Assembly (NCBI GenBank): GCA_009760855.2
Contig: WPIO01000015.1
Coordinates: 1,154,501 to 1,218,500 of the forward strand
Length of the DNA: 64,000 nucleotides
From: Cristatella mucedo
Taxonomy: Eukaryota; Bryozoa; Phylactolaemata; Cristatellidae
Reading direction: 5' to 3'
Within the stretch, counting starts at the first letter, position 1; the number at the start of each line of letters is the position of its first letter. Below the pieces are notes generated by a model. That model was not told the origin of the DNA and did no database searches. It was given only the letters and a program-made list of their open reading frames with translations. Positions 1-64,000 of this stretch are shown piece after piece. The position numbers and the translations under genes were made by a program.

Positions 1-1097
1 AGCCTGCCCTTCCTAGCTTCGGAAATTAGCCTGGTCCTTCCAGCACACCACCATACTTCCTAGCAGAAGGCAAGCAGCCTTCTGTTAGAGGGAAACACTG
101 CCCCATTCAAACCGACAGCTGTGCACAGCAGCTGAGTGTAAAGATACTTAAGGAAGGGGGGTGGCAGCTTAGTTCCCAATTGCACTGCTACCTGAAATGC
201 AACCGTTAGCTACTGCATCGTTCGTTCGTTCATCATCGTTATCGATTGCACCAGTTCAACGCTGTTGACAGATTTCCTAGAGGATTAATTTGATGGGTAC
301 TTACCAGTGAATAACGAAGCAGTATGGCCATTCCAAGCACGTACAGCCCTACACTGGTACCTCAGGCAGCTACACAAATGCCCATAAGTTAGACGTATGC
401 CACCACCTTTATTTAGGAGCTCCAGACTAGCTAGATTGTTCAACTCAATTGCAATCTTCGAGGTAAGAAGACCGGAGCTGCCCCCATTGACCTCGACCTC
501 GGTTTGACGGGAAGCCACTAGCTTTAGGCAGGGGCAAAGAGGGAAGAGGCACCAAGTTTCCAGGCTGCACTAGCAACCTATACGTAGCACATCCGACAGG
601 GGCATGCCACCCACTATACTTGGCTAACTCGGGAAAGAGAAATAGTCGAGGTAATTGTATGCAGAGTTCAAATACATGCATGGCCTCGATAGATACAATT
701 ATTTAAATTCAGACTCATTCAGACAAACTTCATATTAAAGCATTTGATTAAAGCAACCGATAAGTCTGATTTTAGTCATAGCACTAGTACAGCGAGGAGG
801 AGGGATACCATCCTCCAGACCATCATTGCCCCACGGCCAAGTGCCTGTCTGCAAGTCTGTCACGGGAAGGTCACGACTCGAGTTAGTAGGGTTTGGGTCG
901 TGGCATGGTAGCACCTGCTCAGATAAGCAGCAGCAACAATCATATAAGGAGTAATGAGAATAGACTGTATTTTTCAAATTGCATGCAACCGAAGCTAAGA
1001 ACTCTGACCCACGCAATAATAAAAACAGTACATATAAAAACATCAGAGCAGATTGCAGCCGCCCAAACCAAACCCGTAATTGCATGATAAATTGCAG
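1..1097 (-). other. IQGAP 3' UTR and downstream flank
   Basis: No convincing ORF and no repeat recognised. The part next to the stop codon is presumably 3' UTR; the rest may be intergenic. Confidence 0.5.
408..413 (-). terminator. possible poly(A) signal of IQGAP
   Basis: AATAAA on the minus strand about 690 nt after the stop codon. Position and sequence fit a 3' UTR end, but the hexamer alone is weak evidence. Confidence 0.3.
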
Positions 1098-53070
<51,973 letters not shown>

Positions 53071-54600
53071 TTCCTTCCGTCGCTCTCGACCGCGAGAGCA
53101 GCTGCCGCCGACTTCCGCTGGCTGTACGAACTCCGGAGCCGAATCCCACGCGACCGGCGTATGGCTGGCGTATGGCCGCGCCGCAAGTACTAGGCGCTCG
53201 TAAGCTACAGACAAGATTACGGTACTCAAAGACCGGTCGACACAGGAAAAACTTGTCTACGCCGTCATTTCGGGCGAACGCGGTCGCCGAGCGGGCGAAG
53301 TATGTAGCCGGCGTCAGCTACCGTCCCGTAAGCAGCTTCTTTGAATCATGGGTAGTTGACCCCAATGGCCGGCTACGAAGGGCGTGCTCTTCCGCGCGCT
53401 AATGCGCATACTCCAGATTCGGGCGGGCGGGCATTGGATTCGGGCGGTTGGTGTCGCAACTGCCATGCAAGCTGGCCAATAGGGCTACGCGCTAGTACTT
53501 GGAAGGTAGGCCGTTGGCCCTCGCGACGCGCGCTCGCAAACTTAGTGACCAGACGCGCTGGAAATGCGACCCCGGCGTCGCCGAAGCGGTACGACTCTCC
53601 GCGGCGGCAGATCGGCGCAGCGACCGCCGCCCCTCTCCGGCCGCTACTCGGCCGGCGCTTCGCGACGTCGGCCGCCGACGGCGGCCGACTCACCAGCGGC
53701 AGCGCTGCGTCGCCTAGCGCCAGAGCCCGTCTGTAGCAGCGCACGTCGCCTCGGTTTTCCGGGGTGAGGACGCTGTCGCTGAACGTAACTCGTAGCTGAA
53801 CCGCCGCCAGCAGCCGAGTTTATGTACAGTGCATATGTACCTACCACCCCCACCCCCGAGGGATACCGTGGCATTAGGGCGGCGCAAAGGAAGCAGCTAC
53901 CCGATGTCCCGTCTCGCTCGGAAGTTGAATCCACACAACCTCTGTAAAAGGAGTCTTTTTTCATAAAGGCCCACTGGGTTGTATAATTTTTTTTGTTTTG
54001 CGCTCTTTGTCGTCTACTTTTCGTGTTTTGTTTTTGGCATGCTCGAATTTCCCTTGCGACGCGAGGCCGAGCCCGCCAGCGCCGCACGCCCGATTCGTCG
54101 AACCGCCGCCGACGCTCGCAGCTCTTCCCAGGTGCCGCACGCATCCTGTACTCCACATCCGGTCGTTGCTCTAGCGATCAGTGAGCCCCGCGAAAATCCA
54201 ACGCGCACACGGACGTCCCGTAGCAAGTGAGGAGCTTCGAGGTGCCGCACGAGCTTAAACGGACGACGACAAGCTATTATATCGTATCGCTTAATCCCGC
54301 TCGCAGGCGGAATAGGATTCGCTTCGACTGCTGCGAGCAGCGGCTCGCTTGCACTTACCCGACCGAAGGGTGGGAGGGCGGCAGGGGTGGTGGAGGAGAG
54401 GTCTCCCGGAAGGCTCTCACCCGCCATCCTCGTCGCGCCTGTTATTTTCGATGGCTGGCGGCGCTAGTAGTTCATATCCTTCAACAGCAGCTCCTCGCCA
54501 AAGATTAAATCGGTCGTCCGACTGTCACCGCCGCCCGCAGAAAGCTCTGCGGGAATTGACGGTCGAGCTGGCCTATTAAACATGGCATTGTGGCGCGTGT
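53071..54600 (-). promoter_or_regulatory. CpG-rich presumed promoter and 5' UTR of IQGAP
   Basis: CG dinucleotides are visibly dense from about 52.2 to 54.6 kb, in contrast to most of the gene body. The first coding exon lies inside this block, so a CpG-island-like promoter is the simplest reading. I see no clear TATA box. The long antisense and GC-rich ORFs here look like composition artefacts. Confidence 0.4.
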
Positions 54601-54865
54601 GAAAAGACCCTCGCTCTTCGTTTCTCGGTTGAGACGTCGACAGAAAATCAATCTGACTTTTACGTAGGTACAATAACTTACCATGTTAAGAAAAATAATG
54701 CGTTTCGTAAACCATGAGATAAAACCTAACGAAAACGGTTTTCAATAGTTTGTCAAGAAACTAAATTGCATGGGGGATCGTCTCCCCACTTCAATCGAGC
54801 AGTGAATGTTTATGAAAAAATCATACGATGGCGAGAGTAGGACTAAATACGATGGTGAGAGTACG

Positions 54866-54956
54866 CTAATAATAATAATAACAATAATGTACTTGATAAA
54901 GCGCCCTCCTCAGAGAACTTAATCTCTTTCTAGGCGCTTTACATTTGCTGCAAAGC
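54866..54956 (-). mobile_element. solo LINE 3' tail
   Basis: (TAA)n, ATGTACTTGATAAAGCGCCC, AATCTCTTTCTAGGCGCTTT and ACATTTGCTGCAAAG. Upstream of IQGAP. Confidence 0.8.
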
Positions 54957-55090
54957 TAAAGAAGCGACTGCACTCCAGCACGAGATCGGCCGAGGTAGAG
55001 CCGACAGTGACTAGGATTAGCTGAATGGGCAGTCACGCATCCAGATGTGACCGAAAATGGAGAAGCCGATGAGCACAGCCGTGGACATTT

Positions 55091-55242
55091 AAATAATACG
55101 GTTGATAAAGCCCCCTCAGAGAACTGAATCTCTTTCTAGGCACTTTAAATTTGCTGCAAAGGAAATATGATCGAGTGATGAGTGGTATTGTGCTCGATAA
55201 ACAGCATGAATGAAATTGTTAGGGGTGACATGCAGAGGGTTC
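55091..55242 (-). mobile_element. LINE 3' end fragment
   Basis: Hairpin plus TTTGCTGCAAAGGAAATATG, GATGAGTGGTATTGTGCTCG and GTTAGGGGTGACATGCA, closest to the older copy at 19.8-20.3 kb. Confidence 0.75.
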
Positions 55243-56504
55243 GAAGGAGATTTAACACACTAGTTAATCTGAGGATGCAGACATACAGACAGCTGGTGAC
55301 ATATTAGGTTAAAGTCTCACCTATCACCACTTCAGATGCTGTGATACTGGTGAGGGTTTTGCCGCAGTTTATTTCTCCTGGCAAGTGATGAGATGGCGAC
55401 TTCGTATAAGTGCATTAACGAGATCGGAGCAGCTGCCTTGTATAGGCAAGCGAACTCAGCCGCTATTAAGTGCTGCCGTTAGTGGGGCGGCTGTTCCAGT
55501 CCACAGTCCAGTTCTTCTTGTATGCGGGTGTTCCAACTGTTTTCGGCACACATAACGTCTCTCACTTGCTCATGCTCGGTGCTCTTCTCTGCCCTGCGTA
55601 AGCGCCCGGTGAATGCAAAACTATCATGGCCGGACGTGCACCTCCGGTTCCGGTTGGCTGGCGAGGAAACGCTGAGCCGGTCGAGATATCTACTGGTCGT
55701 CGTGCAAATGGTGTGCTTCGCGTGCTTTGATGATCGACGCCTTATGAAACTTGGCCGCCGTCATTCGCCGCACCGCTAGGACATATTTTTGGTAGTTGCA
55801 CAACTTAGCCACATGTCTTGTCCTTGCTCCTTTCAAAAAGGCTGTGGTTTGGCAACTCCTTAAGGAGGCAGCGTTAGACTTAAGGAGAACTTAAGTAACT
55901 CTTTCACCCACTCTTCCTACTGCAGCTCATATCAAAGACGCGAGAACGAATAGAGGCAGAGCCGACGAACTCTTAAGTATTAGCTGGCGCGAGGAAAGCT
56001 AAACGAGATAAACAACCTTCTGACGAGTCCCATTTAGACAACTTGTCTTAAGGCCATCCGCTGCCGCTATTTACTTACTCGCAACTGAGCAGTACGGTGC
56101 AGGCGAACGCACGCGCCAGGGCGAGTGCGAGGTGGCCAATAGCCGGCGCCACTTCTTGCAGCGCCTCGCGGTTCAATCTACGGCTGCGGCCTCGCTCGAA
56201 GATGCCAGCTTGTTACTTCGCAAGTCCTGCGAAAACTCGCGCGTGCGGCCTTAGTTACAAACTCTAGTCAGCGAATCCAGGCTGTCGCAGACGGAGCCCA
56301 CCCGGGTCGTACCGACCGCGTAATAACTATGACGATAAGACTGCATCGTGAGGGAGATGCATCTCTTTCTGTACATTGTACGGTGTTATACAGGAACGAT
56401 GCTACTTCGGTAGTGGCGACATGAACAGCTTTACTTTGCGAAAGCGCACAAAGGACGGAGCTGTAGCGCATCGCCACGTGGTAAAATTGTTTGAGACGAG
56501 TGTC

Positions 56505-56580
56505 AGCAATGTAAAGCGCCTAAAAAGAGATTGAGTTCTCTGAGGGCGCTAAAACAAGTGCATTATTGTTATTATTATTA
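56505..56580 (+). mobile_element. solo LINE 3' tail
   Basis: AATGTAAAGCGCCTAAAAAG, TTGAGTTCTCTGAGGGCGCT and an ATT-rich end, inside the GC-rich block. Confidence 0.75.
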
Positions 56581-57163
56581 CAGCGCGGAGGGCCGCGAGC
56601 GTGGCGAGAGCGGAAGGACCAATTTAAGGAACGGGTTTAGGGTCATACCGCAGATAGGCGCTTGGGCATTCTTAGAGTTTAAATTGATGTTTATAGCATC
56701 GCGGATTACGCCTTCGCAGACTAGCGGCGAAGGCACGTTAAAGGTATAGTGTTTATCGCTTCGCAGCAGCAGCAGCAGCAGTTAGACAGATTTAGGCTCT
56801 ATGACTTCGCAGATAAATGGGACTCAGTAGGCTTAGGATTACGGCAGAGCGATTGATGTCTTTTCAGACGAGCGTCCCCGGCCGCCGCGTAGACTGCGGT
56901 TTTACGTTGGCTCCACGGGAGGAGGCTTAAAGCCCAAACTACCAAGGAGGTGAAGGAAGCTTCAGCAGCGGCAGAGTCGCGAGTGCGAAGACCGACCGGA
57001 AGCGTCAGCGGAAGGCGAAGCGTCAGCGTCGCCGAAGCGTCGGAGCAGTTGAGCCGGCGGTCCGGCGCGAAGGGTTCGCGGGAGCGAGCCGGGGTCGGCG
57101 GAGGTCAGCCAGCGAGCGAGCGGGCTCCTCCAGCCAGCCAGCCAGCCAGCCAGCGACCTACCG

Positions 57164-57208
57164 GGCTCGAGCCTTCGCCACGCAGGCAGCGGGGCGAAGG
57201 CTCGAGCC
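57164..57208. repeat. perfect 16-bp inverted repeat, 13-nt loop
   Basis: GGCTCGAGCCTTCGCC at 57164-57179 and its exact reverse complement at 57193-57208. GC-rich, just before a long (TC)n tract. Confidence 0.85.
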
Positions 57209-57243
57209 GCTGCCACCTCTCGACCGGGGGGGGGCTAGAGTTT

Positions 57244-57378
<135 letters not shown>

Positions 57379-58060
57379 AGGCGTTCAGCGGAAAAGCTAG
57401 AGATGCGGGCGCCGGATGAGTTCGCATGCACGCGCACGCGGTTAGCGGTTCTCGCTAGGAGCGGAGAGGGCGGTGTGAATGAAGAGCGTTGACCGGGTTT
57501 GAGAGGCTTTCGGGGCTTTTCGGGTTGTTTTTTTTTTGCCGAGCCACCGGGAGCCTGAACCGGCGCTGCTGCTGCTGCTGGCTATTTCCTCGGTAGTGGC
57601 ATCCTGCGTACAGGGCGAGGTCGGTGCGTTTACCTTGGCGACTATTTGCGAGGAGCGTGGAGATAACACTGAGCAAGACGCGAAGCAGCGACGCTGTGCG
57701 CTTGCAAAATACAGCTCAGTACAGTCTCCTCTTTGCGCTCGACGAATTGGTCCGGTTCGCGTCAAATGGCTCGGGACTACTAGGTAATGGCAAGCTAGCA
57801 GGACAGCTCTCCAGAAACGCTGTAGGCGCGGCGTCCTGCTTAAGGCGCCCTCGGGGCTCCGACGCGGCACTCAAGCAGTTTTCTGCGACGCTCGGCAAGC
57901 GGTGTGGTACGCCTCCTCCGCTGAGCGCTCAGCGTCGCAGAGCAAATCTGCGAGGGCGGGCGGGTTTTTGGCTTCTTTTTCATTGTCGTCACGTTTGGGT
58001 TCAATTAGACGCGCAGCAAAACGACCGGAGTCGACAGAGCTGGCAGTGCGACTGGAAAGA

Positions 58061-58230
58061 GCCGCAACGGCGCACTAGGTACGGCGATTTTCAAGATGTC
58101 AGTCCCGAGGTCATGGGTTCTAATCCTGAGGTGGACGATCTTTTATTTATTGCTGCGGCGAGCGGTTGGGGTGGCTGTAAAGGCTCTTCTGTCGCTATAC
58201 AAAAGAGTCTGCTAAATCAGCTCGTATTTA
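58061..58230 (+). mobile_element. tRNA-derived SINE, family 2
   Basis: GCGCACTAGGTACGGCGATT, GTCATGGGTTCTAATCC, AAAGGCTCTTCTGTCGCTAT and GCTAAATCAGC match the family. Confidence 0.85.
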
Positions 58231-58642
58231 AACCTGGTTGGAGAGTATTTCAGATAGGTAGGCGGAGCTGGAACATGAACGGACCTACATACATGTGAGT
58301 GCGTGCTGTAATACGGCAGTTCCACAGTTCACGACAGGCAAGCCTATCTGCAGTTTTCACCGACTGTGCGAGTCTTATTGCTCATACGGCAAGACCTGCA
58401 AGTGGTGAATTACATAAATCTGTCACAAATGCATGGACCAGTTATGATCAGGTATCCCTATATCTTCACACCTGAAGTTTTTGAAATCCTATAAAGCTTA
58501 AATTAAGAATACTAGACTTTGGAGTTGATATCGCCATCAATCAAAGGCCATTTCTGGAATAGAACGTATAGCTACCGGAGATGGGCTGACGGGCCCCAAT
58601 TTTTAGGGTAAGGCTTTTCAGCTCGTTAATGCCGGTAGGTTT

Positions 58643-58824
58643 GCTCATAGCTATTAATTTATGTTATCGTCGTTCAATTTGGGAACGGTTGCTGACATCA
58701 AAATGCGAATGCCAGCAATAAATATATATATATATATAATATTTACTTATTGCTGACATTCACACTTTGATGGCAGCAACCGTTATCAAATTGAATGAAG
58801 GTAACAAGAAATTAATACATGCGG
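58643..58824. repeat. long imperfect foldback, about 85-bp arms
   Basis: The left arm (TATTAATTTATGTTATCGTC, TTCAATTTGGGAACGGTTGC, GCCAGCAATAAATA) is mirrored by the right arm (TATTTACTTATTGCTGACAT, GCAGCAACCGTTATCAAATT, GGTAACAAGAAATTAATA). The centre is (TA)n. A MITE or foldback transposon is likely. Confidence 0.7.
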
Positions 58825-58855
58825 CAAATAAATTGAGAGAATTTGAGGTGCTGGA

Positions 58856-58859
<4 letters not shown>

Positions 58860-58917
<58 letters not shown>
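58860..58917 (+). repeat. (GA)n microsatellite
   Basis: 58 bp of pure GA, 36 bp after the foldback. Confidence 0.95.
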
Positions 58918-58919
<2 letters not shown>

Positions 58920-59147
58920 AAAGCACTGCTATGATTCATGTGCATAAATTTAAAGCATAGACTGTTCTAAGTGATTACATCAGCAAGTGGGAGGGGATGA
59001 ATTGCGAAAAGGCGTTGCTCTAGGGCAGATCTCTGGAGTACTTCATATTTTTAAGGCTCGCTGAAGGACCACCATCCATCGATCCTCAAATGAGTTCACC
59101 ACCATTGCTAGCTGCATACCAACGTGTTTCCTTTACACCAAACTTAC

Positions 59148-59387
59148 CAGGATGATATCCACAGTCTTTAATATACTGGAAAATACTATTAATCGACGGG
59201 CAACGTGCTCGCTTGCATCTAAAACCCACAGACGTAGATCTCGTGGGAACGAGGCACGAGGTGGACGTTCTCTGAATGATTTGTACCAGGCTGTGGGATT
59301 CATAGTGGAAAAAGTGGAAGACTGGACACGTTCATTAACGGCTGGTCTTGAGCCTACCAATTTAGCCAACTGCTCGACCTCTGCCAT
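59148..59387 (-). CDS. candidate first exon of an unknown protein, 80 codons
   Basis: An ATG with A at -3 and G at +4 opens 80 codons (MAEVEQLAKLVGSRP ... SSILKTVDIIL) that run exactly into GTAAGTTTGG, an ideal donor in phase 0. I do not recognise the protein. No following exon was found between here and 53 kb. It could be a real upstream gene, an alternative 5' exon, or chance. Confidence 0.3.
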
Positions 59388-59399
59388 GCTATGAAAGAC

Positions 59400-60663
59400 C
59401 GCTGCCGTCGATCGGTATTACAAATATTGGAAATCAAGCCGTGCGTGTAGCACACGGTCGGAGTGCGAAGTAATTCATAAGAATCACGTACCAATTCATA
59501 AGCAAGAATAAAACGCAATAGATACGGCGAGCCGAAAAGTAAAAGGCAACTCGCAAATGTGGCACAAACTGACAAGGAGGACTCCCTCAGGACTGCAGCG
59601 GAATACAAAACTGAAACTGTGCACTGATCACAAAAGCCCAAATGTAAAGTGTACCGCGTGAGAAGCAGGTGAAGCGCTTTGCAATAGCATATGTCTGAAG
59701 CTGTAAATTAAAGCTCCATATAGAAGTTATGACATTTTCTTGCAAAGGTGCTCCATACTTAAAGATAAATAAATGACTTAACCAAGTATTGGTTAATCCT
59801 TCAATTAGAAGGATGTAGAAGGCCTCAGGTATACTTCTTAGTAATCTGACTCAAGATCCAGTATTGACAGTTGACCTATTGAGTGCCAGCTCCTTCCAGT
59901 TCTCGGGCCGTTCATTATTACCCGGCTTTCTAAGTAGCAGCCGAAGGTACATTCTCGGACTGCATCGTACTACTATAGTATCATATTACTTTGATGCTCG
60001 TACTACATCTCACCTGAAATTTTTTGTGAAAGCATGACTGGTTGTAGAGATAACCTTCTTCATTGTAGCAATAGATATATAAGAAAGTGTCTTTTGGCTG
60101 TCATATGGTGAGCGGGACTTAGTCACGGCTGGTCCTACCAATAGCTGAGGTTTTCATAAACGTGACGCGACTAAAGGTGCTTCTGGGGTCAACTGTCAAT
60201 AGATTTCCTTGTTCCTGCTGCTTGGCCGTGAACGACATCAACATAGTCACTAATCCAAGATTATCGTGTTGAAAAAACCTTTGAGACTATTTTGGATTAC
60301 ATGCACCATACATATGCTCAAATTTGTCTTATTAAAAAGGATATATTCGGTCTATACAATTTGAGCTCATGACCATAGTTTGATATCTATCACGCACTTC
60401 ATGGCTTCACTAGTGGCGGACCCACTCAGCCATTAGATGAGCTGCAAAGAGTTGCACACCTGGTATCAACTTCCCCTCAAAGTCCGAAGTTTCGCAGCAG
60501 CAAGCATGGCCAGTCGGCTAATGCTTTACGTTTAGCGACAATCCAAATTAGAACTTCCATCGTCATGATCCTAATGCGAAAATCGCACGAATTTAAACAA
60601 CCTCAAAGAACTATTTTAGTTGCATACGACAGAAAATTGCCCGGCGGCGTCTTCTTCTTAGTG
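59400..60663. other. unannotated stretch upstream
   Basis: AT-richer sequence with no recognised repeat or ORF. Confidence 0.6.
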
Positions 60664-60842
60664 AGCCGTGATGGCACACTAGGTAAGGCGGTTGCTTTCA
60701 CGATCTCGGTCCCGAGGTCGTGGGTTCGATTCCTGGCGGTGGTGATAGCCGCAAAGGCTCTTCTGTCGCTATACAAAGGAGGCTGTTTAATCAGCTAGGA
60801 TTTATTTTATTTATTATTATTTTATTATTTATTTTATTTTAT
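60664..60842 (+). mobile_element. tRNA-derived SINE, family 2
   Basis: Good copy: GCCGTGATGGCACACTAGGT, GTCGTGGGTTCGATTCC, GCAAAGGCTCTTCTGTCGCT, GGCTGTTTAATCAGC and a TTTATT-rich tail. Confidence 0.88.
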
Positions 60843-61344
60843 TCTGCGATGTGACCACGTACCTACGCCAAGCGCACGTGTATATACACACTTGCACATA
60901 CGCACGAACGCAAGCATGCCTACAAATTCGCTTAGTACTGTTCTCATACCTCAGTGTGTATGGCTGTATGGAGGCTTGTGAATGCTTTAAATGCGTGCAT
61001 ACGTTCATACAACGGTATCGATTGCAAAAATCAAGGCATTTTGAGACCCGACGAATTGTAATCTTTTCGTGAGCTCTGGGCCAACGAAATGGAATTTCCC
61101 AATGGAGTCGTATTGTGAAGAGCACGAGAAACGCTAGGACGCTCAATCAGCCCGATAATGAGAGTTGGTTGATGAAGCATACGAGGGGCTCCTGAGTTGT
61201 TATCATCAGGAACCAAATATGCCATAAACTAGAGCCTTAGAGCTTATAGTCAGTTGCACGCCATGCCTTTTACTGTGGAACTCGATTCGACAATTCTTAC
61301 GCAACGACAACTACTCTCCTACTGCCGACTATGGCTCATCCTTT

Positions 61345-61577
61345 TCAGCAGCCCTGAGCTGCTACTTCCATGCTACTCACTACCTCAACTGCTCTCCTGA
61401 CTCTGCTATGCTTCCCACTTTCTCTTTGTTGCGTGAGACGAAGTCTGTTGGCTACCGAATGCGTACCGAAAGCCGCTTAGGCTGTGAGTTCGCTATACAA
61501 AACTCTCCTGCGTAACACCCACATGGTCTTTATGACTTTGTGGAGTTACAGACGGAGATACATTACATTATATTATC
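61345..61577 (+). mobile_element. family 3 repeat
   Basis: Close match to 27.74 kb over the full length. Ends GGAGTTACAGACGGAGATAC then ATTACATTATATTA. Confidence 0.82.
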
Positions 61578-62589
61578 CAGGTCAGATGCGGCTTACTTCA
61601 GCCAAGGTAAGTTGAGGACGTTAAAGGACTCTCGGCTTCCTCTTTAAAGTAAAAAAATAATGCAAGGATAACAATATTTAATACAAATTTGTGGCAAAAA
61701 CTGGGCCTCAAAAGAAAGGCAGTTTCTGCTCATTTTTAGCGAAGGCCATAGACAGATAATTGATACGTGATCTGATCGTTAGTTACACGGCGATGTGGGA
61801 AAATCGCAGGGCGGTTTGTCTCATGGCAATGTCTGGTAATTACAATTGGAACCGTGATGCAAGTGTGCACAGCAAATACAAACAGTTGGTGCCTAAGTAG
61901 TAGGCTATAAAACCCGTTCCCAAGGACCGTATTGTAACAGTTGCACAAGCTAGAGGGTATTGAGTTATGATAATTATCTGCAATGTTTGTAGTCCTCTCG
62001 GGAGTTACACCTGAAGCTAGGAGATTTAATTAATTTTTACAAGCTTTCTGATCCTTAAAGTGATTGAAAACGGTCACAGAAGCATAAGAAAGATTAAAAA
62101 AGTTATTGTGCCTCGAAAATGTGATGTCCATTACGGCTGTGATAAGAAGATTCACTGCACACTAAACAAAATACTCAAGTGTCTGGAATCAATTGCATCT
62201 CCTCACATCTGCTATTGAATTCCATTTCTCGAGCAGTAGCACGCAGTCGTTTAGTTAACATTCTCACCTAATATAGCTACTTTTACTTTTTTGAAGAATT
62301 TATAAAATAAAAATTAATTAAGAAATTTTTTAGAACAATAAATGCAAAACATAGCGAAATTAAGTTTGCCTTTGCTTTTTACAACGTGCTTATATCACGG
62401 GGATATCATACACCCATCTACATTCAAAGTTATAAAAGTATAAAGTTAAGATCTAGCGATTGCTGGCTTCTACTTAACTTGTATATACAGGTATACACCT
62501 GCACATATAAGCATATGTATCAGTATATACAGCATACATTGTATCTGTATACTGTACATAGGGAAATGTATACACATTTGTTCTACTAC
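61578..62589. other. unannotated AT-rich stretch
   Basis: Low GC, no ORF of note, no recognised repeat. Confidence 0.6.
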
Positions 62590-63062
62590 CTCTCATCCCC
62601 TGCACTGGCTACCCAACAACCAGCAAATCGATTGCAAGGTTCTGTTACTCACATTCAGGTCCGTTCATTCTTTTGCTCCGGCCTGCCAATCTGAGATTCT
62701 TATGCCTCGTACCACTGCTCTGCTGATTGTGGTCACCTAATTGTGCCTCTATCCTTTGTCACATCCTTCCCTAACCTCGCCGGCAGGTCATATTCATCCA
62801 AAGACTAGAACTCGCTACCGACTGACATAACGACGTGCTTTGACTTGACGACATTAGATCCACCGGTTCCTCACAGCCTTTGCTCAGCCCACTCATTCGC
62901 GGTGTCCTATATGTGCTTACAAATACTGCAATTGTGCATTTTATTGCTACTAATCAGTTGATATGCTTTATTGTCAGCTTCTTTGAATTGTGAAGAAAAA
63001 GAATTAGTTCTCTTGGGGTGCTATACACAGGCGTCATTATAATTACTATTGTTATCGTTACA
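62590..63062 (+). mobile_element. old L2/CR1-like LINE fragment
   Basis: CTGCACTGGCTACC...ATTGCAAGGTTCTG corresponds to LHWLP..IDCKVL of the LINE coding end. Ends with AGAATTAGTTCTCTTGGGGT and an ATTATAATTA-type tail. Confidence 0.65.
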
Positions 63063-63226
63063 GCACACACATCTGCTAAGACTTACGAATTCATTTAAGC
63101 ATATTGGCATTAACGCCCGTAAGAAAGTCGATTACTAGTGGGACTGCAAATGAACCTAGCTCACCAATTAACATGATGGCTCACACGAATCTAAGCAATG
63201 TAAGAATTCCTGCAATTAGTTAATAC

Positions 63227-63391
63227 CACTTTCTCTTTGTTGCGTGAGACGAAGTCTGTTGGCTACCGAATGCGTACCGAAAGCCGCCTGGGCTGTGAGT
63301 GCGCTATACAAAACTCTCCTGCGTAACACCCACATGGTCTTTATGACTTTGTGGAGTTACAGACGGAGATATATTACATTACAATATTATT
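63227..63391 (+). mobile_element. family 3 repeat, truncated at 5'
   Basis: TGCGTGAGACGAAGTCTGTT, CCGAAAGCCGCCTGGGCTGT and TTTGTGGAGTTACAGACGGA then TATATTACATTACA. Confidence 0.82.
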
Positions 63392-63469
63392 GCAAACCTA
63401 CCCGCATAGGCTCTAATACTGGTACAGGTACCTGTACATCTATTTTTAGAAACTCGTCCATCCGTGCAC

Positions 63470-63531
63470 ACACACACACACACAAGCTCACACACACACA
63501 CAAACTCACACACAAACTCACACACACACCC
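63470..63531 (+). repeat. (CA)n with AGCTC/AACTC interruptions
   Basis: CA repeats broken by four similar pentamers. Confidence 0.9.
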
Positions 63532-63936
63532 ATAGATATGCATGGAAGATCATGCTCAACTACATACTTTCTGATACAGGCTTTTTTTTAGGGATGCTGT
63601 TATCGTTCCCATGTTAACTGGTCTCGGTCTAGCTTCTTCTTCTTCTTCTAGCTCGGTGCTTCTTGCAACAAAAAAAGTCCAAACAATCATAGCCCCCTGG
63701 ATAATTTTTAAAAAAGCGCAGTGATACATGACTAGCTGACTCTTGCATTGCGGATTTTGATACTGCTGTATATCATGCAGCATGAAGGGTTTCTTTCAAG
63801 TTCTAGTCCTAGTAATGTATTGCCCTCGAGCAGACTGTTTGCTTGCACGAATAATCTAATTTAGCATTTGGCTCATGGTATATTCCCCTGAATGACTACC
63901 ACTTAATTAATTAACAGCAGCTCACGTGTTCAAAAA

Positions 63937-64000
63937 ATACTAACTGATTTAACAGCCTCTTTTGTATAGCGACAGAAGAGCCTTTACGGCTATCACCACT
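63937..64000 (-). mobile_element. tRNA-derived SINE, family 2, cut by window end
   Basis: Reverse complement of the family 3' end (AGTGGTGATAGCCGTAAAGG and CTCTTCTGTCGCTATACAAA). The head lies beyond the window. Confidence 0.8.

Noticed and set aside
57536-57787. Plus-strand ORF with a signal-peptide-like LLLLLAISSVVASC
   Set aside because: Begins at TTG, the Leu run is a CTG repeat, no ATG or splice support seen.
63470-63531. CRISPR-like regular array
   Set aside because: Interrupted CA microsatellite in a eukaryotic genome.

Overview
The window is eukaryotic DNA from an invertebrate-type animal genome. It has spliced genes with GT-AG introns, AG/TC and CA microsatellites, and several families of LINEs, tRNA-derived SINEs and DNA transposons. 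CpG appears sparse except in a plateau around 52-58 kb, which suggests a methylated genome with a CpG-island-like promoter. I cannot assign a species or phylum from the sequence. I found no bacterial, viral, CRISPR or rRNA features.

One gene dominates: a complete IQGAP (IQ-motif-containing GTPase-activating-protein-like scaffold) on the minus strand. I traced 39 coding exons by hand, from an ATG at 53070 to a stop at 1098-1100. Every junction keeps the frame and the total is 5190 nt (1729 residues). Domain order is calponin homology (exons 2-6), IQGAP-specific coiled repeats (exons 7-19), a WW-like segment (exon 20), four IQ motifs (exons 21-23), the RasGAP-related GRD (exons 25-33) and the RasGAP C-terminal domain (exons 34-39). 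The 3' UTR lies below 1098. The probable promoter lies above 53070 in the CpG-rich region.

The introns are full of repeats. An L2/CR1-like LINE family has many 5'-truncated copies and solo 3' tails. A tRNA-derived SINE shares its 3' hairpin. A second tRNA-like SINE family, a third short family with an ATTAC-type tail, Tc1-like transposase relics (DD34E spacing visible), a TA-flanked MITE and a large foldback are also present. Several are nested: Tc1 interrupted by LINE interrupted by SINE at 33.0-33.8 kb, and Tc1 interrupted by LINE at 26.3-27.6 kb.

From 53 to 64 kb I find no confident gene. There is one candidate 80-codon exon on the minus strand (59148-59387), plus repeats. I found no clearly new biological system. 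The most useful observations are the shared LINE/SINE hairpin, the nested transposons, unusual residues in the IQGAP GRD and WW domains, and pyrimidine tracts that hug splice sites.
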